NCBI RefSeq assembly: GCF_036116635.1
Contig: NZ_CP107995.1
Span: 2,294,001-2,358,000, forward strand
From: Amycolatopsis sp. NBC_00345
Lineage (GTDB): Bacteria > Actinomycetota > Actinomycetes > Mycobacteriales > Pseudonocardiaceae
Direction: 5' to 3'
Length of the DNA stretch: 64,000 nucleotides
Each line of letters begins with the position of its first letter. Position 1 is the first letter of the stretch. Positions 44,434 to 51,867 of this stretch are shown here, piece after piece. The translations under genes were made by a program, and so were the position numbers. Under the pieces are notes generated by a model, which was not told where the DNA came from, ran no database searches, and worked only from the letters and a program-made list of their open reading frames with translations.

Positions 44434-47148
44434 TTGTTCCAGCTCACTGCTGTGTCGCGGCTTGTGGAAGTATTCCGGACTGTGGATCTTGGTGAAAGTG
44501 CGGGCGGCGGCGTGAGACGGGCCGCCTCCGGGCCCGGCGCGAGCGGTGTCGTCGTCCGTCCGGGGCTGTTCGCCCGGCTGGGCGGCCCGGCGCAGGTGGT
44601 GGTGATTTCCGCGCCGGCCGGCAGCGGCAAGACGGTGCTGCTGCGGTCCTGGATCGACGAAGCCGGCCTGGCCGAGCGCGCCGGGTGTGTGACGGTCGGG
44701 CCCGACGAGCGGGATCCGCGGCAGTTCTGGCTCGCCGTCGTGGGCGCGCTGCGGCGGACGGTCCCGGGTGCGGCCCTCCTGCAGCCGGTGACGGCGGCCC
44801 CGGACCTGGACGACGGGGCGATCGTGGAGCGGTTGCTGACGGATCTGGCAGCGCTGCGGGAGCCGGTCTGGCTGGTGCTTGACGACGTGCATGAGCTGGG
44901 TTCCGAGGCCTTGCCGCAGCTGGAGCTCCTGTTGATGCGCGCGCCGCGGGAGTTGCGGTTCGTGCTGGCCACTCGGCACGACCTGCGGCTGGGTCTGCAT
45001 CGGCTGCGGTTGGAGGGCGAGCTGGCCGAGGTCCGCCCGGCCGATCTGCGGTTCAGCCCGGCCGAGGCCCGTGAGTTGTTCGACGCGGCCGGGGTGAAGC
45101 TGGCGGAGCCGGCCCTGGAGCTGCTCTACCAGCGGACCGAGGGCTGGGCGGCGGGGTTGCGGCTGGCGGCTTTGTCGGTGGTCGGGCACCCGGATCCGGA
45201 GCGGTTCGCGGCGGAGTTCTCCGGGAGCGAGCGGACGGTCGCCGAGTACCTGCTGGCCGAGGTGCTGGACCGGCAGGACGAGAAGGTGCGCCGGATGCTG
45301 CTGCGCACCAGCGTGTTGCAGCGGGTGAACGGGGCGCTGGCGGATCTGCTGACCGGGGACGGGGCCGGCGAGCGGGTGCTGCAGGACCTGGAGGAGGCCA
45401 ACGCCTTCGTGGTGTCGATGGACGCGACCCGGTCGTGGTTTCGCTACCACCAGATGTTCGCCGGGCTGCTGGCGCTGGAGCTGCGGCGTACGGCGCCCGG
45501 CGAAGTCGCCGGCCTGCACCGGGCCGCCAGCGCCTGGTTCGCCCGGCACGGCCATACGGTGGAAGCGATCCGGCACGCCCAGGCGGCCGGGGACTGGGAC
45601 CTCGCGGTCAGGTTGCTCGCCGATCACTGGCCCACCCTGCACCTGGACGGGCAGGACAGTGTCATCCACGAACTGCTGGCGGGGTTTCCCAGCGAGGTCA
45701 GCGCTGTCGACGCCCGGCTCTCGGTGCTGAACGCAGCGGACGAGCTGGCGCAGGGCTCGCTGGAGACAGCGGAACGATACCTGGGCCTCGCCGACCGGGA
45801 ATCGATATCGGTGCCGGTCGACCAGGCCGGGCGGAACGAGTTGCTGCTCGGCGTCGTGCGGCTGCAGGCAGCCCATCAGCGCGGAGACCTGCCGGCCGTG
45901 GCTGAGCAGGTCCAGCGGCTGGAGGCGGCGGCCGCGGGCGGTGATCCCGCCGAACCGAGGTTCGGGCAGGTGCTGCGATCGCTGGCGCTGATCAGACTCG
46001 GCGGCACCGAGGTCTGGGCCGGCCGGCACCGTGAGGCGGTGCGGCATCTGGAGCAGGGCGTCGCACTGGCGCGCCGGATCCAGCGGCCGTTCCTGGAGTT
46101 CAGCGGCTTGGCCTCCCAGGCGGCGGCCGAGTCCTTCCAGTCGCTCGCGTTGGCGATCGACCGCGGCAAGCAGGCGATCGAGCTGGCCGAAGGACACGGC
46201 TGGAGCGACGAGCCGTCGGCCGGCACCGCCTCCCTGATCCTCGGCGTGGCGCTGACCTACCAGGGCCGCCTCGATGAGGCAGAACCGTGGATCCAGCGCG
46301 CCGAACGGACCATCCGGTCCGCGACCGATCCCGTGACCGGGCTGGTGGTCCAGCATGTCCGGGGGCTTCTCGAGCTGGGGCGCGGCCGGACGCGCGAGGC
46401 ACTGGCCGCCTTCCGGGCCGCCGAGCAACCGGCCGGGCGCCTGGCCGGACCACACCTGCTCACGACCCGGCGCCGGGCGCTGGTGCCGGACGCACTCGTG
46501 CGCCTCGGCGAGATCGGGCGCGCCGAGCTGGCGATCGCCGAGTTCAGCGACGAAGAACGCGACAGCGGGGAAATTCGCATCACCACCGCGATGCTGCGGC
46601 TCGCGCAGGCGGACCCGAACGGGGCGATCGCGGTCCTTCCTCCGGTCCTGGACGGATCCGCGCCGCTGACCTGGCCGCACTGGTTGATTCAAGCGTTCCT
46701 GCTGGAGGCGCTGGCCCGGGATGCGCTCGGTGCCGGGAATGCCGCCGAACAGGCGCTGGAACATGCGCTGGACCTGGCCGAGCCCGACTTCGTGTTGTTG
46801 CCGTTCCTGCTGCACCCGGTCTCGGACCTGCTCGAGCGCCACGTCCCGCACCGTACCGCGCATGCGGCCCTGATCGCGGAGATCCAGAGCCTGCTCTCCG
46901 GACGCGAGTCCGTACCGGCTTCGGCCGGCCCGAGGCCGCTGCTCGAACCGCTGAGTGACAGCGAACGGCGCGTGCTTCGCTACCTGGCAACCAATCTGAC
47001 CGCACCGGCGATTGCCGGCGAACTGTCGGTCTCGCACAACACCGTCAAAACCCACATGCGCAACCTCTACGTCAAGCTGGGTGCCCATCGCAGGTCCGAG
47101 GCGGTGGCTCAGGCCCGCGGTCTGGGCCTCCTCGCACCCGGACGCTGA
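44434..47148 (+). CDS. Large LuxR family regulator with ATPase domain (LAL/MalT type), copy 1
   Basis: 904 residues if read from the TTG at 44434; a GTG a few codons later is also plausible and the start is unsure. Walker A SAPAGSGKTVLLRSW (about 58-72), Walker B WLVLDDVHEL, then a winged-helix and TPR-like region, and a C-terminal LuxR helix-turn-helix (LSDSERRVLRYLATNLTAPA and SVSHNTVKTHMRNLYVKLGA). MalT-type STAND activators oligomerise with ATP and an inducer. It is highly similar throughout to the protein at 51868-54561. It faces operator site B and is probably an activator of the surrounding catabolic genes. Confidence 0.9.
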   Translation: MFQLTAVSRLVEVFRTVDLGESAGGGVRRAASGPGASGVVVRPGLFARLGGPAQVVVISAPAGSGKTVLLRSWIDEAGLAERAGCVTVGPDERDPRQFWLAVVGALRRTVPGAALLQPVTAAPDLDDGAIVERLLTDLAALREPVWLVLDDVHELGSEALPQLELLLMRAPRELRFVLATRHDLRLGLHRLRLEGELAEVRPADLRFSPAEARELFDAAGVKLAEPALELLYQRTEGWAAGLRLAALSVVGHPDPERFAAEFSGSERTVAEYLLAEVLDRQDEKVRRMLLRTSVLQRVNGALADLLTGDGAGERVLQDLEEANAFVVSMDATRSWFRYHQMFAGLLALELRRTAPGEVAGLHRAASAWFARHGHTVEAIRHAQAAGDWDLAVRLLADHWPTLHLDGQDSVIHELLAGFPSEVSAVDARLSVLNAADELAQGSLETAERYLGLADRESISVPVDQAGRNELLLGVVRLQAAHQRGDLPAVAEQVQRLEAAAAGGDPAEPRFGQVLRSLALIRLGGTEVWAGRHREAVRHLEQGVALARRIQRPFLEFSGLASQAAAESFQSLALAIDRGKQAIELAEGHGWSDEPSAGTASLILGVALTYQGRLDEAEPWIQRAERTIRSATDPVTGLVVQHVRGLLELGRGRTREALAAFRAAEQPAGRLAGPHLLTTRRRALVPDALVRLGEIGRAELAIAEFSDEERDSGEIRITTAMLRLAQADPNGAIAVLPPVLDGSAPLTWPHWLIQAFLLEALARDALGAGNAAEQALEHALDLAEPDFVLLPFLLHPVSDLLERHVPHRTAHAALIAEIQSLLSGRESVPASAGPRPLLEPLSDSERRVLRYLATNLTAPAIAGELSVSHNTVKTHMRNLYVKLGAHRRSEAVAQARGLGLLAPGR

Positions 47149-47151
47149 ACA

Positions 47152-47280
47152 GACGGCCCACCCTCGGGTGCCGCAGGGTTTCGCGGTCGGCGCGGCGGAC
47201 CGCGACGTCGTGCTCCGCCCAGAGCCGGCGGAACTCGGCGCTCGCGGTCCGGCGAAGGAACGGCCGAGCGATCTTCGCGG
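47152..47280 (-). pseudogene. Fragment of an MmyB-type XRE regulator C-terminus
   Basis: The minus strand reads AKIARPFLRRTASAEFRRLW followed by AEHDVAVRRADRETLRHPRV. The F-R-x-L-W-x-x-H-D-V and K/R-x-x-x-H-P-x-V-G pattern is that of the MmyB-like ligand domain of actinomycete XRE regulators. No start, helix-turn-helix or proper end is present. Confidence 0.5.
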
Positions 47281-47314
47281 GTGCCTGATGGAGATCGTGG
47301 CCTGGCCGGCCGAT

Positions 47315-48475
47315 TCAGCTGTCGAGGTCGAGCAGCACGCGCCCGTATCGCTCACGGCTGGTGTCGGGTGTCAGGAGTTGATGTGTGCACGTGATTTCGA
47401 CGTCCCGCCAGATGCGTTGCAGCGGGTTGCCCGTGGCGAATGCGCGCATACCGCTGACGTCCAAGGCCAGTCCGACAGCTGTGCGTACGCTGGTCGATAT
47501 CACCCCGGCGTCCATCGCGATTCTCGACAGGGCGGCGGAGTCCGGGATTCTGCGGGCGCGCATCGCCGCGGTCACATCTCCTACGGCGCGGTCGGCGTGC
47601 AACCAGGCGCTGTCGACGAGGCTTGCGGCCGTCGCGATCTTCATCCGCGTCGCCGGCGAGCCTGCCGCCCGCGGGTCACCGGTTCCCGCGATGGCGCCAC
47701 GTTCTCGGACGGTGTCCACGGCCTGCGCCACCGCGGCCTCGGCCATTCCCAAGAGGGGAGCGAACACTGTCGTGGCGCACAACGCCTCGACCGGTATGGC
47801 CGCGAACGGCTCATCCGGGCGCTGGGCGGTGTATCCGCCCACGGCGGCCTTGGCCATCGACACGATCCTGTCCTCGGCGACGAACACGTCGTCGACCTCG
47901 ACGGTCTCACTTCCGGTTCCCCGCAACCCACTCACGGACCACGTCGGAACGATCCGTACGTCACGGACCGGGATCAAGGCGAGGGCCCGATCCGCTTCGA
48001 GCGGCACACCGAGCAGAACCCACTTCGCGTGCCGAATGCCCGACGCGGGCTGCCAGCGCCCGGACACGCGCCAACCGCCCCGGACCCGCCGGCTGGTGCC
48101 GTTCGCGCTGATGACGCTCGCGACCGCCGCCTTCGGATCACTGTCCCAGATCTGCGCTCGGACTTCGTCGCCCAGCAGCGACGCGATCGCCCCGCCGACG
48201 GACAGGATCATCGCCACCCAGGCGCTCGCACCGCAGCCGCGGCCCAGCGCGGCGAACACCGCGACCGAGGTAGCCAGCCCCCGGTCCGCGCCCGTCAGCC
48301 CGCCGGGTGCGAACAGGCTGAACATGCCCGCGTCGACCAGTGCGGCGAGGCTGCGCGGATCGAGGTCTCCGGCGCGTTCGGTGTCCGCGGCGCAGGTCGC
48401 GAGCAGCGGCGCCAGCTCCCGCGCGCGCCGGAGAACCGGCGGCACGGCCGGGTCAGGTCCGGCGGCGGACATCAT
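47315..48475 (-). CDS. Acyl-CoA dehydrogenase-fold flavin-dependent monooxygenase
   Basis: 386 residues. The fold is that of acyl-CoA dehydrogenases and group D flavin monooxygenases (HpaB, HsaA, DszC type): helical N-terminal domain, middle beta domain (VSGRWQPASGIRHAKWVLLG; GLRGTGSETVEVDDVFV) and C-terminal helices ending RIWRDVEITCTHQLL. The R-D-x-x-x-x-x-H ending fits monooxygenases, which need reduced flavin from a separate reductase; none is encoded nearby. It starts 9 bases after the flavin hydroxylase stop and is the third gene of the SnoaL-hydroxylase operon. Confidence 0.83.
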   Translation of the reverse strand: MMSAAGPDPAVPPVLRRARELAPLLATCAADTERAGDLDPRSLAALVDAGMFSLFAPGGLTGADRGLATSVAVFAALGRGCGASAWVAMILSVGGAIASLLGDEVRAQIWDSDPKAAVASVISANGTSRRVRGGWRVSGRWQPASGIRHAKWVLLGVPLEADRALALIPVRDVRIVPTWSVSGLRGTGSETVEVDDVFVAEDRIVSMAKAAVGGYTAQRPDEPFAAIPVEALCATTVFAPLLGMAEAAVAQAVDTVRERGAIAGTGDPRAAGSPATRMKIATAASLVDSAWLHADRAVGDVTAAMRARRIPDSAALSRIAMDAGVISTSVRTAVGLALDVSGMRAFATGNPLQRIWRDVEITCTHQLLTPDTSRERYGRVLLDLDS

Positions 48476-48484
48476 GGACCCCCA

Positions 48485-49954
48485 TCAGAACCTGACCCGT
48501 GCGTCCGCGATCGCGGCGGCGGCTTTCGCGTCGAGGCCGGCGCCGCGGTCACCGGCCCACCAGACATGGCCGTCGGGGCGCAGCATGATCGCGCCGACCT
48601 CGCTCCACCCATCGGCTGCCGGCGGTGCGGCGTGCTGGAGACGGACACCGGATGCGGCAGCTCGCCGCGCGGTCTCGGCCAGCGGCCGGTCGCCGAAGTT
48701 CAGCAACGCCGCGCGGCCGTCGTAGAGGTACTCGGCCATATCCGGAAACCGGGCTCCGGTCAGTGGATGCGCGCCGGGCGAGGCGGGCGGGTAGGCGACG
48801 TCCAGCGCGGTCAGCCTGACGGCCAGGGCACGGGAGAACGCGGGTTGCCGCGCGATCGTGTCCGACAGCCAGGCCCGCAGGGCCATGCCCTCGGCCGAGG
48901 TGGTGGTGATCAGCTCGGTCTGGGCGAGGGTGAGTTCCGACAGCGCCGTCCCGACCGGATGCCGCTCGAGGTGGTAGCTGTCCAACAGGTCATCCCCGGC
49001 GCGGCCCTGGAGGCAGGCCGCGAGCTTCCAGCCCAGGTTCATCGCGTCCTGGATGCCGACGTTCAGTCCCACGCCGCCGGCGGGGAAATGCATGTGCGCC
49101 GCGTCGCCGGCCACCAGGACACGGCCGGCGCGATACGTCGAAGCGACCCGCGTGGCGTTGCCGAAACGGGACAGCCACACCGGGTCCCGCATACCGAAAT
49201 CGGTGCCGGTGACGCGCTCGGTGACCGCGCGCAGCTCCGCCATCGTCAGCTCGGCATCGGGCTCCTGATGAGCCGGGTCGAATCCGGTGACCCGGAACCG
49301 CCCGCCCGGTATCGGCGCGACGACCAGGGCGCCCTGCTCGGTGTGGTACGTGGTTCCGGGCTGGGCCGGTGGCCGGTCGAGGGTCACATCGCCGAGGAAG
49401 CCGTGATAATGGGCGTCGGAGCCGGGAAAGTCGATGCCCGAAGCCTTGCGCACGGTGCTTCCCGCGCCGTCGCAGCCGACCACGTAGGACGCGGTGTCGA
49501 GGTACGTGCCATCCGGTCCGTGGACCTCCAGCGTCACCGCCTCGCTGTTCTGGGACAGCGCCGTCACGGTGTGCCCGCGGTGGATCTCGACACCGAGGCC
49601 GGCCGCCCGCTGACTGAGCAGCGCCTCGGTGCGCGTCTGCGGAATGGCCAGCATGAACGGAAACGCGGTGTCCAGAGCCCGGAAGTCCAACCGGTGGGGC
49701 AGCATGCCGAAATGCCACGCGGGTACGCGCATGCCCTCGGCGAGGAACGGTTCTTCCGCGCCACGCATGGCCAGCACCTCGACGGTGCGCGGATGGAGGC
49801 CCAGCGCCTTGGAATGCCGGGTCGGCGTCCGGTTGCCCTCCAGCACTACTGCCGGGGTTCCGGCCAGCCGCAGCTCGCACGCCAGCCACAACCCCACCGG
49901 GCCGGCGCCGACGATGACGACCCGCCCGTTGTCCTGCACATCGTTCATCGGCAT
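48485..49954 (-). CDS. FAD-dependent aromatic hydroxylase (class A flavoprotein monooxygenase)
   Basis: 489 residues. Cofactor motifs are complete: VVIVGAGPVGLWLACEL (GxGxxG), VVGCDGAGSTVR (DG motif) and VLVAGDAAHMHFPAGGVGLN (GD motif). Length and the C-terminal thioredoxin-like tail match the PheA/TfdB and polyketide-hydroxylase (RdmE/MhpA-like) branch. It hydroxylates an aromatic ring with NAD(P)H and O2 in the cytoplasm. It is second in an operon headed by a SnoaL-like gene six bases upstream. Confidence 0.9.
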   Translation of the reverse strand: MPMNDVQDNGRVVIVGAGPVGLWLACELRLAGTPAVVLEGNRTPTRHSKALGLHPRTVEVLAMRGAEEPFLAEGMRVPAWHFGMLPHRLDFRALDTAFPFMLAIPQTRTEALLSQRAAGLGVEIHRGHTVTALSQNSEAVTLEVHGPDGTYLDTASYVVGCDGAGSTVRKASGIDFPGSDAHYHGFLGDVTLDRPPAQPGTTYHTEQGALVVAPIPGGRFRVTGFDPAHQEPDAELTMAELRAVTERVTGTDFGMRDPVWLSRFGNATRVASTYRAGRVLVAGDAAHMHFPAGGVGLNVGIQDAMNLGWKLAACLQGRAGDDLLDSYHLERHPVGTALSELTLAQTELITTTSAEGMALRAWLSDTIARQPAFSRALAVRLTALDVAYPPASPGAHPLTGARFPDMAEYLYDGRAALLNFGDRPLAETARRAAASGVRLQHAAPPAADGWSEVGAIMLRPDGHVWWAGDRGAGLDAKAAAAIADARVRF

Positions 49955-49960
49955 GCGAAA

Positions 49961-50440
49961 TCACTCCTGGGGAAACAAGATCCGGCTTCCCGCGGTCATC
50001 GGGCCGGCCTCGGCCGGGCTGTCACTGTCTTCGAGCAAGCGGCCGATCTCCACCATCCGCGTAACGCGCCCGTCGTCGCCGGCCCGCCCGACCAGATGCG
50101 ATTCGCCGGTCAGCAGGGATCCGTCCTTCATCTTCATCCGCACCACGACCCGTGCCGCGAACGCGCCGGCCGGGCCGCGATCGTCCTGGATCTCGTCGAC
50201 GACCGCGATCGTGCCGCCGCTCATGGTCGAACGCAGCTCGAAAACATGCCGGAGGTAGCCCGGCCCGTCCAGCTCGCTGCCGTTGAGCCGCACCGTCGCC
50301 GCCGGATCCAGGAGGGCGTGGACCTCGCGGGCAAGCGTGTCATCGTCGGCGCTGAACGTGAGTTCGCCGAGCCGGACGAGCGGATTGATCCGTACCAAGC
50401 CCAAGCCTCGTTCCTTCCGCATATCGCGAGCAGACACCAT
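49961..50440 (-). CDS. SnoaL/NTF2-like protein
   Basis: 159 residues from the ATG at 50440; an internal ATG at 50422 is an alternative and no strong Shine-Dalgarno decides. The chain shows the cone-shaped NTF2 fold: a long N-terminal helix, HALLDPAATVRLNGSELDGP (VRLNG strand) and GESHLVGRAGDDGRVTRMVE. Relatives include SnoaL cyclases, limonene-epoxide hydrolase and many ring-hydroxylating dioxygenase beta-like proteins. It leads the three-gene oxygenase operon whose promoter region contains operator site C. Confidence 0.7.
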   Translation of the reverse strand: MVSARDMRKERGLGLVRINPLVRLGELTFSADDDTLAREVHALLDPAATVRLNGSELDGPGYLRHVFELRSTMSGGTIAVVDEIQDDRGPAGAFAARVVVRMKMKDGSLLTGESHLVGRAGDDGRVTRMVEIGRLLEDSDSPAEAGPMTAGSRILFPQE

Positions 50441-50541
50441 CGTGACCACCGGTGCGTGCGATCCCAAGCCGGCCGCCGGCCGCAACACCGCGCGGCGGGC
50501 CGGCTGGCTCGAAGCGTGGCGATCGCCGGGGTGATCAGGCC

Positions 50542-50560
50542 ATCGCCCAGTTCGGGTGAG
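50542..50560. promoter_or_regulatory. Shared operator, site C: ATCGCCC-AGTTC-GGGTGAG
   Basis: Same spacing as sites A and B; arms match 5 of 7. It lies 101 bases before the SnoaL-like gene on the minus strand and 102 before the P450 remnant on the plus strand. A second partial copy (ATCGCC-GG-GGTGAT, 50522-50535) is adjacent. Confidence 0.55.
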
Positions 50561-50662
50561 GTCCAGGCGATGGCGAAGGTGCGTGGCAGGCGCCGGACGA
50601 CACCGGACCTGGCTCGATCAGCTGCCCCTCCTCAGGTGAACACCCTGGAAAGGAATCGCCTC

Positions 50663-51434
50663 ATGGATATGGGGGAGGAGAACACTTCCGTGCCCGCGCG
50701 GCCACCGCTGTTCCCCGGCTCCGATCGGGCCCGCCACGACCCACCCGAATATCCTCTGCCACGGGCGGCCGGCTGCCCGCTGGCTCCGCTTCCAGGGTTC
50801 GCCGCGCTGCAGGCCCCGCACGGCACCCCGGCCGTGCGCAAACGCGCGAGCCGGGTCCACACCTTCCTGAACATGGACGATCCCGAGCACTCCCGACAGC
50901 GCCGCATGGTGAACGCGCCTTTCACGTCCCGCCGCGTCGAGGCGATGCGGCCGGCGATCCAGCAGATCGTCGACGACGCGATCGAAGACCTGATCGCCCG
51001 CCTGAAGCCGGCTGACCTGGTCGAAGCCCTGGCTCTGCCGGCTCCTGGGCGTTCCCGTCGCCGACCAGGACTTCTTCCAGCGCTGCAGCCGAACGCTGGC
51101 CAACGGCGACACCGCCGACGAGACCCACCGGGAGACCCAGGCCGAGTTTCTCAGCTACCTCGACCAGCTGATCGACGAGAAGCTCGCCGTACCCGATGAC
51201 GGCCTTCTGTCCCACCTCGACCGGCTCGAGGCCCTGCGCGAGAGCGACGATCCGACCTTCGTCGCGGCGACCGCCGAGGAGTTGTTCCGCTACGTCACCA
51301 TTGTCGAGGGACGCCGCCGCGTCGCGCTGGAAGCCCGGGCCGCCCAGAAATTCACACGAACCACGCGATGTCCGCTCACCCCGGCCATCGCCAGTCTGAC
51401 CGCGAGGCCGTCCGCCGTGCCGTGGACTCGGTGA
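50663..51434 (+). pseudogene. Cytochrome P450, frameshifted and lacking the haem-binding end
   Basis: A normal bacterial P450 N-terminus starts at the ATG 50663 (AAGGA upstream): PPLFPGSDRARHDPPEYPLP, TFLNMDDPEHSRQRRMV and NAPFTSRRVEAMRP. Near 51032 the frame breaks and continues one frame over as RLLGVPVADQDFFQRC and EFLSYLDQLIDEKL. It then reaches ATAEELFRYVTIVEGRRRVA, which is where the meander-side beta strand follows the E-x-x-R region. The I-helix is shortened out and the Cys-haem loop is missing. The gene is dead, but its promoter still faces operator site C. Confidence 0.75.
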
Positions 51435-51471
51435 CGAAGCCTGGGCATTCTCCACCCGAGAGGACGAAGGC

Positions 51472-51825
51472 ATGACGATTTTCCTGCGAGCGCGCGGCAA
51501 AGTCCAGGTTGAAAACGAACTGGAGTTCAGGGCACTGGCGTTCGCGTTGCAGGCCCTCGCGGCCGGCGAGAGCGGCACCCGTACCTATCGCTGGTTCTCC
51601 GAAGGATCCGGGACCTACGCCGTCCTGGAGGAGTACGCGGACGCCGCGGCCGCGCTCGCGCACAACCAACGGGCCGCCGGCCTCCTCGCCCGCCTGTCGG
51701 ACACCGTCGACATCACGGAAATCGAGCTGTACGGCGAAATCGGCCCCGACCTGGAGGCGTATGCGGCGGGCCTCCCGCAGGCCAGCGTCTACCGGGAGCT
51801 GCTTGCTCCGCCGGCCACTGCCTGA
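51472..51825 (+). CDS. Antibiotic biosynthesis monooxygenase (ABM) domain protein
   Basis: 117 residues, a single ferredoxin-like ABM domain: opening strand FLRARGKVQVENELEFRALA, then TRTYRWFSEGSGTYAVLEEY and a helix AAALAHNQRAAGLLARL. Family members (ActVA-Orf6, YgiN types) oxidise quinol-like substrates without cofactor, or simply bind them. GAAGG lies immediately upstream of the ATG. It is placed just after the dead P450 and may have shared its transcript. Confidence 0.78.
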   Translation: MTIFLRARGKVQVENELEFRALAFALQALAAGESGTRTYRWFSEGSGTYAVLEEYADAAAALAHNQRAAGLLARLSDTVDITEIELYGEIGPDLEAYAAGLPQASVYRELLAPPATA

Positions 51826-51867
51826 CGCCGCTGTTCTCAGCCGGCGGCTTCCCTTGTGCGCACGCGG

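Noticed and set aside
44425..47355. Minus-strand open frame of 976 codons opposite LuxR copy 1
   Set aside because: It is rich in R, G, Q and H with no domain, and lies antisense to a gene with full Walker and helix-turn-helix motifs.
47012..51199. Plus-strand open frame of 1395 codons
   Set aside because: It runs antisense through three well-supported minus-strand genes and starts inside the LuxR gene. Only its last part (from 50663) is real, as the P450 remnant. GC-rich DNA leaves such frames open by chance.
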